64,000 nt of DNA from Gibbula magus (Eukaryota > Mollusca > Gastropoda > Trochida > Trochidae), in the NCBI GenBank assembly GCA_936450465.1, contig OW388302.1:60300328-60364327 (forward strand), given 5' to 3'. Shown piece after piece: positions 23,846-36,300 of the stretch. The translations under genes and the position numbers were made by a program. How positions within the stretch are numbered: position 1 is the stretch's first letter; the number at the start of each line of letters is the position of its first letter. Under the pieces are notes generated by a model. The model was not told where the DNA came from. It did not search any database and saw nothing but the letters and a program-made list of their open reading frames with translations.

Positions 23846-26800
23846 GCAATAGTTGTAAGGAATTGAAATGTTCACCTGCAGCAGGTAGCAATAATTGTAA
23901 GGAATTGAAGAGTTCACCTGCTGCAGGTAGCAATAGTTGTAAGGAATTGAAGAGTTCACCTGCAGCAGGTAGCAATAGTTGTAATCAATTGAAGAGTTCA
24001 CCTGCAGCAAGTAGCAATAGTTGTAAGGAATTGAAGAGTTCACCTGCAGCAGGTAGCAATAGTTGTAAGGAATTGAAGAGTTCACCTGCTGCAGGTGTCG
24101 ATAGTTGTAAGGAATTGAAGAGTTCACCTGTAGCAGGTAGCAATAGTTGTAATGAATTAAAGAGTTCACCTGCAGCAGGTAACAATAGTTGTAAGGAATT
24201 GAAGAGTTCACCTGTAGCAGGTATCGATAGTTGTAAGGAATTGAAGTGTTCACCTGTAGCAGGTAGCAATAGTTGTAAGGAATTGAAATGTTCACCTGCA
24301 GCAGGTAGCAATAGTTGTAAGGAATTGAAGAGTTCACCTGCTGCAGGTATCGATAGTTGTAAGGAATTGAAGAGTTCACCTGTAGCAGGTAGCAATAGTT
24401 GTAATGAATTAAAGAGTTCACCTGCAGCAGGTAACAATAGTTGTAAGGAATTGAAGAGTTCACCTGTAGCAGGTGTCGATAGTTGTAAGGAATTGAAGAG
24501 TTCACCTGTAGCAAGTAGCAATAGTTGTAAGGAATTGAAGAGTTCACCTGCAGCAGGTAGCAATAGTTGTAAGGAATTGAAGAGTTCATCTGCAGCAAGT
24601 AGCAATAGTTGTAAGGAATTGAAATGTTCACCTGCAGCATTTATCAATAGTTGTAAGGAATTGAAGAGTTCACCTGCTGCAGGTATCAATAGTTGTAAGG
24701 AATTGAAGAGTTCACCTGTAGCAGGTAGCAATTGTTGTAAGGAATTGAAGAGTTCACCTGCAGCAAGTAGCAATAGTTGTAAGGAATTGAAATGTTCACC
24801 TGCAGCAGGTAGCAATAGTTGTAAGGAATTGAAGAGTTCACCTGCAGCAGGTATCAATAGTTGTAAGGAATTGAAGAGTTCACCTGCAGCAGGTAGCAAT
24901 AGTTGTAAGGAATTGAAGAGTTCACCTGCTGCAGGTAGCAATAGTTGTAAGGAATTGAAGAGTTCACCTGCAGCAGGTAGCAATAGTTGTAAGGAATTGA
25001 AGAGTTCACCTGCAGCAAGTAGCAATAGTTGTAAGGAATTGAAATGTTCACCTGCAGCAGGTAGCAATAGTTGTAAGGAATTGAAGAGTTCACCTGCTGC
25101 AGGTATCGATAGTTGTAAGGAATTGAAGAGTTCACCTGTAGCAGGTAGCAATTGTTGTAAGGAATTGAAGAGTTCACCTGCAGCAAGTAGCAATAGTTGT
25201 AAGGAATTGAAATGTTCACCTGCAGCAGGTAGCAATAGTTGTAAGGAATTGAAGAGTTCACCTGCAGCAGGTATCAATAGTTGTAAGGAATTGAAGAGTT
25301 CACCTTCGGCGGATAGCAATAGTTGTAAGGAATTGAAGAGTTCACCTGCAGCAGGTAGCAATAGTTGTAAGGAATTGAAGAGTTCACCTGCAGCAGGTAG
25401 CAACAGTTGTAAGGAATTGAAGAGTTCACCTGCAGCAGGTAGCAAAAGTTGTAAGGAATTGAAGAGTTCACCTGTAGCAGGTATCGATAGTTGTAAGGAA
25501 TTGAAGTGTTCACCTGTAGCAGGTAGCAATAGTTGTAAGGAATTGAAATGTTCACCTGCAGCAGGTAGCAATAATTGTAAGGAATTGAAGAGTTCACCCG
25601 CAGCAGGTAGCAATAGTTGTAAGGAATTGAAGAGTTCACCTGCAGCAGGTAGCAATAGTTGTAAGGAATTGAAGTGTTCACCTGCAGCAGGTAGCAATAG
25701 TTGTAAGGTATTGAAGAGTTCACCTGCAGCAGGTATCAATAGTTGTAAGGAATTGAAGAGTTCACCTGCAGCAGGTAGCAATATTTGTAAGGAATCGAAG
25801 AGTTCACCTGCAGCAGGTAGCAATAGTTGTAAGGAATTGAAGAGTTCACCTGTAGCAGATATCAATAGTTGTAAGGAATTGAAGAGTTCACCTGCAGCAG
25901 GTAGCACTAGTTGTAAGGAATTGAAGAGTTCACGTGCTGCAGGTATCGATAGTTGTAAGGAATTGAAGAGTTCACCTGCAGCAGGTAGCAATAGTTGTAA
26001 GGAATTGAAGAGTTCACCTGCAGCAGGTAGCAATAGTTGTAAGGAATCGAAGAGTTCACCTGCAGCAGGTAACAATAGTTGTAAGGAATTGAAGAGTTCA
26101 CCTGCAGCAGGTAGCAATAGTTGTAAGGAATTGAAGAGTTCACCTGCAGCAGGTAGCAATAGTTGTAAGGAATTGAAGAGTTCACCTGCAGCAGGTAGCA
26201 ATAGTTGTAAGGAATCGAAGAGTTCACCTGCAGCAGGTAACAATAGTTGTAAGGAATTGAAGAGTTCACCTGTAGCAGGTATCAATAGTTGTAAGGAATT
26301 GAAGAGTTCACCTTCGGCGGATAGCAATAGTTGTAAGGAATTGAAGAGTTCACCTGCAGCAGGTAGCAATAGTTGTAAGGAATTGAAGAGTTCACCTGCA
26401 GCAGGTAGCAACAGTTGTAAGGAATTGAAGAGTTCACCTGCAGCAGGTAGCAAAAGTTGTAAGGAATTGAAGAGTTCACCTGTAGCAGGTATCGATAGCT
26501 GTAAGGAATTGAAGTGTTCACCTGTAGCAGGTAGCAATAGTTGTAAGGAATTGAAATGTTCATCTGCAGCAGGTAGCAATAATTGTAAGGAATTGAAGAG
26601 TTCACCTGCAGCAGGTAGCAATAGTTGTAAGGAATTGAAGAGTTCACCTGCAGCAGGTAGCAACAGTTGTAAGGAATTGAAGTGTTCACCTGCAGCAGGT
26701 AGCAATAGTTGTAAGGTATTGAAGAGTTCACCTGCAGCAGGTAGCAATAGTTGTAAGGAATTGAAGAGTTCACCTGCAGCAGGTAGCAATATTTGTAAGG

Positions 26801-29800
26801 AATCCAAGAGTTCACCTGCAGCAGGTAGCAATAGTTGTAAGGAATTGAAGAGTTCACCTGTAGCAGGTATCAATAGTTGTAAGGAATTGAAGAGTTCACC
26901 TGCAGCAGGTAGCAATAGTTGTAAGGAATTGAAGAGTTCACGTGCTGCAGGTATCGATAGTTGTAAGGAATCGAAGAGTTCACATGCAGCAGGTAGCAAT
27001 AGTTGTAAGGAATTGAAGAGTTCACCTGCAGCAGGTATCAATAGTTGTAAGGAATTGAAGAGTTCACCTGCAGCAGGTAGCAATAGTTGTAAGGAATTGA
27101 AGAGTTCACCTGCAGCAGGTAGCAATAGTTGTAAGGAATTGAAGAGTTCACCTGCAGCAAGTAGCAATAGTTGTAAGGAATTGAAGAGTTCACCTGCAGC
27201 AGGTAGCAATAGTTGTAAAGCTTTGAAGAGTTCATCTGCAGCAAGTAGCAATAGTTGTAAGGAATTGAAATGTTCACCTGCAGCAGGTATCAATAGTTGT
27301 AAGGAATTGAAGAGTTCACCTGCTGCAGGTATCAATAGTTGTAAGGAATTGAAGAGTTCACCTGTAGCAGGTAGCAATTGTTGTAAGGAATTGAAGAGTT
27401 CACCTGCAGCAAGTAGCAATAGTTGTAAGGAATTGGAATGTTCACCTGCAGCAGGTAGCAATAGTTGTAAGGAATTGAAGAGTTCACCTGCAGCAGGTAT
27501 CAATAGTTGTAAGGAATTGAAGAGTTCACCTGCAGCAGGTAGCAATAGTTGTAAGGAATTGAAGAGTTCACCTGCAGCAGGTATCAATAGTTGTAAGGAA
27601 TTGAAGAGTTCACCTGCAGCAGGTAGCAATAGTTGTAAGGAATTGAAGAGTTCACCTGCTGCAGGTAGCAATAGTTGTAAGGAATTGAAGAGTTCACCTG
27701 CAGCAGGTAGCAATAGTTGTAAGGAATTGAAGAGTTCACCTGCAGCAAGTAGCAATAGTTGTAAGGAATTGAAATGTTCACCTGCAGCAGGTAGCAATAG
27801 TTGTAAGGAATTGAAGAGTTCACCTGCTGCAGGTATCGATAGTTGTAAGGAATTGAAGAGTTCACCTGTAGCAGGTAGCAATTGTTGTAAGGAATTGAAG
27901 AGTTCACCTGCAGCAAGTAGCAATAGTTGTAAGGAATTGAAATGTTCACCTGCAGCAGGTAGCAATAATTGTAAGGAATTGAAGAGTTCACCTGCTGCAG
28001 GTAGCAATAGTTGTAAGGAATTGAAGAGTTCACCTTCAGCAGGTAGCAATAGTTGTAAGGAATTGAAGAGTTCACCTGCAGCAAGTAGCAATAGTTGTAA
28101 GGAATTGAAGAGTTCACCTGCAGCAGGTAGCAATAGTTGTAAGGAATTGAAGAGTTCACCTGCTGCAGGTGTCGATAGTTGTAAGGAATTGAAGAGTTCA
28201 CCTGTAGCAGGTAGCAATAGTTGTAATGAATTAAAGAGTTCACCTGCAGCAGGTAACAATAGTTGTAAGGAATTGAAGAGTTCACCTGTAGCAGGTATCG
28301 ATAGTTGTAAGGAATTGAAGTGTTCACCTGTAGCAGGTAGCAATAGTTGTAAGGAATTGAAATGTTCACCTGCAGCAGGTAGCAATAATTGTAAGGAATT
28401 AGAGAGTTCACCTGCAGCAGGTAGCAATAGTTGTAAGGAATTGAAGAGTTCACCTGCAGCAGGTAGCAATAGTTGTAAGGAATTGAAGTGTTCACCTGCA
28501 GCAGGTAGCAATAGTTGTAAGGTATTGAAGAGTTCACCTGCAGCAGGTAGCAATAGTTGTAAGGAATTGAAGAGTTCACCTGCAGCAGGTAGCAATATTT
28601 GTAAGGAATCGAAGAGTTCACCTGCAGCAGGTAGCAATAGTTGTAAGGAATTGAAGAGTTCACCTGTAGCAGGTATCAATAGTTGTAAGGAATTGAAGAG
28701 TTCACCTGCAGCAGGTAGCAATAGTTGTAAGGAATTGAAGAGTTCACGTGCTGCAGGTATCGATAGTTGTAATGAATTGAAGAGTTCACGTGCTGCAGGT
28801 ATCGATAGTTGTAATGAATTGAAGAGTTCACCTGCAGCAGGTAGCAATAGTTGTAAGGAATTGAAGAGTTCACCTGCAGCAGGTAGCAATAGTTGTAAGG
28901 AATCGAAGAGTTCACCTGCAGCAGGTAACAATAGTTGTAAGGAATTGAAGAGTTCACCTGCAGCAGGTAGCAATAGTTGTAAGGAATTGAAGAGTTCACC
29001 TGCAGCAGGTAGCAGTAGTTGTAAGGAATTGAAGAGTTCACCTGCAGCAGGTAGCAATAGTTGTAAGGAATCGAAGAGTTCACCTGCAGCAGGTAACAAT
29101 AGTTGTAAGGAATTGAAGAGTTCACCTGCAGCAGGTAGCAATAGTTGTAAGGAATTGAAGAGTTCACCTGTAGCAGGTAGCAATAGTTGTAAGGAATTGA
29201 AGAGTTCACCTGTAGCAGGTATCAATAGTTGTAAGGAATTGAAGAGTTCACCTTCGGCGGATAGCAATAGTTGTAAGGAATTGAAGAGTTCACCTGCAGC
29301 AGGTAGCAATAGTTGTAAGGAATTGAAGAGTTCACCTGCAGCAGGTAGCAACAGTTGTAAGGAATTGAAGAGTTCACCTGCAGAAGGTAGCAAAAGTTGT
29401 AAGGAATCGAAGAGTTCACCTGCAGCAGGTAGCAATAGTTGTAAGGAATCGAAGAGTTCACCTGCAGCAGGTAACAATAGTTGTAAGGAATTGAAGAGTT
29501 CACCTGCAGCAGGTAGCAATAGTTGTAAGGAACTGAAGAGTTCACCTGAAGCAGGTAGCAATAGTTGTAAGGAATTGAAGAGTTCACCTGTAGCAGATAT
29601 CAATAGTTGTAAGGAATTGAAGAGTTCACCTTCGGCGGATAGCAATAGTTGTAAGGAATTGAAGAGTTCACCTGCAGCAGGTAGCAATAGTTATAAGGAA
29701 TTGAAGAGTTCACATGCAGCAGGTAGCAACAGTTGTAAGGAATTGAAGAGTTCACCTGCAGCAGGTAGCAAAAGTTGTAAGGAATTGAAGAGTTCACCTG

Positions 29801-32800
29801 TAGCAGGTATCGATAGCTGTAAGGAATTGAAGTGTTCACCTGTAGCAGGTAGCAATAGTTGTAAGGAATTGAAATGTTCACCTGCAGCAGGTAGCAATAA
29901 TTGTAAGGAATTGAAGAGTTCACCTGCAGCAGGTAGCAATAGTTGTAAGGAATTGAAGAGTTCACCTGCAGCAGGTAGCAATAGTTGTAAGGAATTGAAG
30001 TGTTCACCTGCAGCAGGTAGCAATAGTTGTAAGGTATTGAAGAGTTCACCTGCAGCAGGTAGCAATAGTTGTAAGGAATTGAAGAGTTCACCTGCAGCAG
30101 GTAGCAATATTTGTAAGGAATCCAAGAGTTCACCTGCAGCAGGTAGCAATAGTTGTAAGGAATTGAAGAGTTCACCTGTAGCAGGTATCAATAGTTGTAA
30201 GGAATTGAAGAGTTCACCTGCAGCAGGTAGCAATAGTTGTAAGGAATTGAAGAGTTCACGTGCTGCAGGTATCGATAGTTGTAAGGAATCGAAGAGTTCA
30301 CATGCAGCAGGTAGCAATAGTTGTAAGGAATTGAAGAGTTCACCTGCAGCAGGTATCAATAGTTGTAAGGAATTGAAGAGTTCACCTGCAGCAGGTAGCA
30401 ATAGTTGTAAGGAATTGAAGAGTTCACCTGCAGCAGGTAGCAATAGTTGTAAGGAATTGAAGAGTTCACCTGCAGCAAGTAGCAATAGTTGTAAGGAATT
30501 GAAGAGTTCACCTGCAGCAGGTAGCAATAGTTGTAAGGAATTGAAGAGTTCATCTGCAGCAAGTAGCAATAGTTGTAAGGAATTGAAATGTTCACCTGCA
30601 GCAGGTATCAATAGTTGTAAGGAATTGAAGAGTTCACCTGCTGCAGGTATCAATAGTTGTAAGGAATTGAAGAGTTCACCTGTAGCAGGTAGCAATTGTT
30701 GTAAGGAATTGAAGAGTTCACCTGCAGCAAGTAGCAATAGTTGTAAGGAATTGAAATGTTCACCTGCAGCAGGTAGCAATAGTTGTAAGGAATTGAAGAG
30801 TTCACCTGCAGCAGGTATCAATAGTTGTAAGGAATTGAAGAGTTCACCTGCAGCAGGTAGCAATAGTTGTAAGGAATTGAAGAGTTCACCTGCTGCAGGT
30901 AGCAATAGTTGTAAGGAATTGAAGAGTTCACCTGCAGCAGGTAGCAATAGTTGTAAGGAATTGAAGAGTTCACCTGCAGCAAGTAGCAATAGTTGTAAGG
31001 AATTGAAATGTTCACCTGCAGCAGGTAGCAATAGTTGTAAGGAATTGAAGAGTTCACCTGCTGCAGGTATCGATAGTTGTAAGGAATTGAAGTGTTCACC
31101 TGTAGCAGGTAGCAATAGTTGTAAGGAATTGAAATGTTCACCTGCAGCAGGTAGCAATAATTGTAAGGAATTGAAGAGTTCACCTGCAGCAGGTAGCAAT
31201 AGTTGTAAGGAATTGAAGAGTTCACCTGCAGCAGGTAGCAATAGTTGTAAGGAATTGAAGTGTTCACCTGCAGCAGGTAGCAATAGTTGTAAGGTATTGA
31301 AGAGTTCACCTGCAGCAGGTAGCAATAGTTGTAAGGAATTGAAGAGTTCACCTGCAGCAGGTAGCAATATTTGTAAGGAATCGAAGAGTTCACCTGCAGC
31401 AGGTAGCAATAGTTGTAAGGAATTGAAGAGTTCACCTGTAGCAGGTATCAATAGTTGTAAGGAATTGAAGAGTTCACCTGCAGCAGGTAGCAATAGTTGT
31501 AAGGAATTGAAGAGTTCACGTGCTGCAGGTATCGATAGTTGTAAGGAATTGAAGAGTTCACCTGCAGCAGGTAGCAATAGTTGTAAGGAATTGAAGAGTT
31601 CACCTGCAGCAGGTAGCAATAGTTGTAAGGAATCGAAGAGTTCACCTGCAGCAGGTAACAATAGTTGTAAGGAATTGAAGAGTTCACCTGCAGCAGGTAG
31701 CAATAGTTGTAAGGAATTGAAGAGTTCACCTGCAGCAGGTAGCAATAGTTGTAAGGAATTGAAGAGTTCACCTGCAGCAGGTAGCAATAGTTGTAAGGAA
31801 TCGAAGAGTTCACCTGCAGCAGGTAGCAATAGTTGTAAGGAATTGAAGAGTTCACCTGCAGCAGGTAGCAATAGTTGTAAGGAATTGAAGAGTTCACCTG
31901 TAGCAGGTAGCAATAGTTGTAAGGAATTGAAGAGTTCACCTGTAGCAGGTATCAATAGTTGTAAGGAATTGAAGAGTTCACCTTCGGCGGATAGCAATAG
32001 TTGTAAGGAATTGAAGAGTTCACCTGCAGCAGGTAGCAATAGTTGTAAGGAATTGAAGAGTTCACCTGCAGCAGGTAGCAACAGTTGTAAGGAATTGAAG
32101 AGTTCACCTGCAGCAGGTAGCAAAAGTTGTAAGGAATTGAAGAGTTCACCTGTAGCAGGTATCGATAGTTGTAAGGAATTGAAGTGTTCACCTGTAGCAG
32201 GTAGCAATAGTTGTAAGGAATTGAAATGTTCACCTGCAGCAGGTAGCAATAGTTGTAAGGAATTGAAGAGTTCACCTGCAGCAGGTAGCAATAGTTGTAA
32301 GGAATTGAAGAGTTCACCTGCAGCAGGTAGCAATAGTTGTAAGGAATTGAAGTGTTCACCTGCAGCAGGTAGCAATAGTTGTAAGGTATTGAAGAGTTCA
32401 CCTGCAGCAGGTAGCAATATTTGTAAGGAATTGAAGAGTTCACCTGCAGCAGGTAGCAATATTTGTAAGGAATCGAAGAGTTCACCTGCAGCAGGTAGCA
32501 ATAGTTGTAAGGAATTGAAGAGTTCACCTGCAGCAGGTATCAATAGTTGTAAGGAATTGAAGAGTTCACCTGCAGCAGGTAGCAATAGTTGTAAGGAATT
32601 GAAGAGTTCACGTGCTGCAGGTATCGATAGTTGTAAGGAATTGAAGAGTTCACCTGCAGCAGGTAGCAATAGTTGTAAGGAATTGAAGAGTTCACCTGCA
32701 GCAGGTAGCAATAGTTGTAAGGAATCGAAGAGTTCACCTGCAGCAGGTAACAATAGTTGTAAGGAATTGAAGAGTTCACCTGCAGCAGGTAGCAATAGTT

Positions 32801-33303
32801 GTAAGGAATTGAAGAGTTCACCTGCAGCAGGTAGCAATAGTTGTAAGGAATTGAAGAGTTCACCTGCAGCAGGTAGCAATAGTTGTAAGGAATTGAAGAG
32901 TTCACCTGTAGCAGGTATCAATAGTTGTAAGGAATTGAAATGTTCACCTGCAGCAGGTAGCAATAGTTGTAAGGAATTGAAATGTTCACCTGCAGCAGGT
33001 AGCAATAGTTGTAAGGAATTGAAGAGTTCACCTGTAGCAGGTAGCAATAGTTGTAAGGAATTGAAGAGTTCACCTGTAGCAGGTATCAATAGTTGTAAGG
33101 AATTGAAGAGTTCACCTTCGGCGGATAGCAATAGTTGTAAGGAATTGAAGAGTTCACCTGCAGCAGGTAGCAATAGTTGTAAGGAATTGAAGAGTTCACC
33201 TGCAGCAGGTAGCAACAGTTGTAAGGAATTGAAGAGTTCACCTGCAGCAGGTAGCAAAAGTTGTAAGGAATTGAAGAGTTCACCTGCAGCAAGTAGCAAT
33301 AGT

Positions 33304-36300
33304 TGAAAGGAATTGAAGAGTTCACCTGTAGCAGGTATCAATAGTTGTAAGGAATTGAAGAGTTCACCTGCAGCAGGTAGCAATAGTTGTAAGGAATTGA
33401 AGTGTTCACCTGCAGCAGGTAGCAATAGTTGTAAGGTATTGAAGAGTTCACCTGCAGCAGGTAGCAATAGTTGTAAGGTATTGAAGAGTTCACCTGCAGC
33501 AGGTAGCAATAGTTGTAAGGAATTGAAGAGTTCACCTGCAGCAGGTAGCAATATTTGTAAGGAATCGAAGAGTTCACCTGCAGCAGGTAGCAAAAGTTGT
33601 AAGGAATTGAAGAGTTCACCTGTAGCAGGTATCGATAGTTGTAAGGAATTGAAGTGTTCACCTGTAGCAGGTAGCAATAGTTGTAAGGAATTGAAATGTT
33701 CACCTGCAGCAGGTAGCAATAATTGTAAGGAATTGAAGAGTTCACCTGCAGCAGGTAGCAATAGTTGTAAGGAATTGAAGAGTTCACCTGCAGCAGGTAG
33801 CAATAGTTGTAAGGAATTGAAGTGTTCACCTGCAGCAGGTAGCAATAGTTGTAAGGTATTGAAGAGTTCACCTGCAGCAGGTAGCAATATTTGTAAGGAA
33901 TTGAAGAGTTCACCTGCAGCAGGTAGCAATATTTGTAAGGAATCGAAGAGTTCACCTGCAGCAGGTAGCAATAGTTGTAAGGAATTGAAGAGTTCACCTG
34001 TAGCAGGTATCAATAGTTGTAAGGAATTGAAGAGTTCACCTGCAGCAGGTAGCAATAGTTGTAAGGAATTGAAGAGTTCACGTGCTGCAGGTATCGATAG
34101 TTGTAAGGAATTGAAGAGTTCACCTGCAGCAGGTAGCAATAGTTGTAAGGAATTGAAGAGTTCACCTGCAGCAGGTAGCAATAGTTGTAAGGAATCGAAG
34201 AGTTCACCTGCAGCAGGTAACAATAGTTGTAAGGAATTGAAGAGTTCACCTGCAGCAGGTAGCAATAGTTGTAAGGAATTGAAGAGTTCACCTGCAGCAG
34301 GTAGCAATAGTTGTAAGGAATTGAAGAGTTCACCTGCAGCAGGTAGCAATAGTTGTAAGGAATTGAAGAGTTCACCTGTAGCAGGTATCAATAGTTGTAA
34401 GGAATTGAAATGTTCACCTGCAGCAGGTAGCAATAGTTGTAAGGAATTGAAAAGTTCACCTGCAGCAGGTAGCAATAGTTGTAAGGAATTGAAGAGTTCA
34501 CCTGTAGCAGGTAGCAATAGTTGTAAGGAATTGAAGAGTTCACCTGTAGCAGGTATCAATAGTTGTAAGGAATTGAAGAGTTCACCTTCGGCGGATAGCA
34601 ATAGTTGTAAGGAATTGAAGAGTTCACCTGCAGCAGGTAGCAATAGTTGTAAGGAATTGAAGAGTTCACCTGCAGCAGGTAGCAACAGTTGTAAGGAATT
34701 GAAGAGTTCACCTGCAGCAGGTAGCAAAAGTTGTAAGGAATTGAAGAGTTCACCTGCAGCAAGTAGCAATAGTTGAAAGGAATTGAAGAGTTCACCTGTA
34801 GCAGGTATCAATAGTTGTAAGGAATTGAAGAGTTCACCTGTAGCAGGTATCAATAGTTGTAAGGAATTGAAGAGTTCACCTGCAGCAGGTAGCAATAGTT
34901 GTAAGGAATTGAAGTGTTCACCTGCAGCAGGTAGCAATAGTTGTAAGGAATTGAAGAGTTCACCTGCAGCAGGTAGCAATAGTTGTAAGGTATTGAAGAG
35001 TTCACCTGCAGCAGGTAGCAATAGTTGTAAGGAATTGAAGAGTTCACCTGCAGCAGGTAGCAATATTTGTAAGGAATTGAAGAGTTCACCTGCAGCAGGT
35101 AGCAATAGTTGTAAGGAATTGAAGAGTTCACCTGTAGCAGGTATCAATAGTTGTAAGGAATTGAAGAGTTCACCTGCAGCAGGTAGCAATAGTTGTAAGG
35201 AATTGAAGAGTTCACGTGCTGCAGGTATCGATAGTTGTAAGGAAGTGAAGAGTTCACCTGCAGCAGGTAGCAATAGTTGTAAGGAATTGAAGAGTTCACC
35301 TGTAGCAGGTATCAATAGTTGTAAGGAATTGAAGAGTTCACCTTCGGCGGATAGCAATAGTTGTAAGGAATTGAAGAGTTCACCTGCAGCAGGTAGCAAT
35401 AGTTGTAAGGAATTGAAGAGTTCACCTGCAGCAGGTAGCAACAGTTGTAAGGAATTGAAGAGTTCACCTGCAGCAGGTAGCAAAAGTTGTAAGGAATTGA
35501 AGAGTTCACCTGTAGCAGGTATCGATAGTTGTAAGGAATTGAAGTGTTCACCTGTAGCAGGTAGCAATAGTTGTAAGGAATTGAAATGTTCACCTGCAGC
35601 AGGTAGCAATAATTGTAAGGAATTGAAGAGTTTACCTGCAGCAGGTAGCAATAGTTGTAAGGAATTGAAGAGTTCACCTGCAGCAGGTAGCAATAGTTGT
35701 AAGGAATTGAAGTGTTCACCTGCAGCAGGTAGCAATAGTTGTAAGGTATTGAAGAGTTCACCTGCAGCAGGTAGCAATAGTTGTAAGGAATTGAAGAGTT
35801 CACCTGCAGCAGGTAGCAATATTTGTAAGGAATCGAAGAGTTCACCTGCAGCAGGTAGCAATAGTTGTAAGGAATTGAAGAGTTCACCTGTAGCAGGTAT
35901 CAATAGTTGTAAGGAATTGAAGAGTTCACCTGCAGCAGGTAGCAATAGTTGTAAGGAATTGAAGAGTTCACGTGCTGCAGGTATCGATAGTTGTAAGGAA
36001 TTGAAGAGTTCACCTGCAGCAGGTAGCAATAGTTGTAAGGAATTGAAGAGTTCACCTGCAGCAGGTAGCAATAGTTGTAAGGAATCGAAGAGTTCACCTG
36101 CAGCAGGTAACAATAGTTGTAAGGAATTGAAGAGTTCACCTGCAGCAGGTAGCAATAGTTGTAAGGAATTGAAGAGTTCACCTGTAGCAGGTAGCAATAG
36201 TTGTAAGGAATTGAAGAGTTCACCTGCAGCAGGTAGCAATAGTTGTAAGGAATTGAAGAGTTCACCTGTAGCAGGTATCAATAGTTGTAAGGAATTGAAA

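Noticed and set aside
8914..33306. Very long plus-strand frames (up to 4,294 codons of KELKSSPAAGSNSC) as a giant repetitive protein gene
   Set aside because: Their apparent starts are TTG codons inside the repeat. In-frame stops occur at 8401, 8905, 14872, 16009, 19498 and 20419, and are spread by amplification from 33304 on. Variation is largely non-synonymous in this frame.
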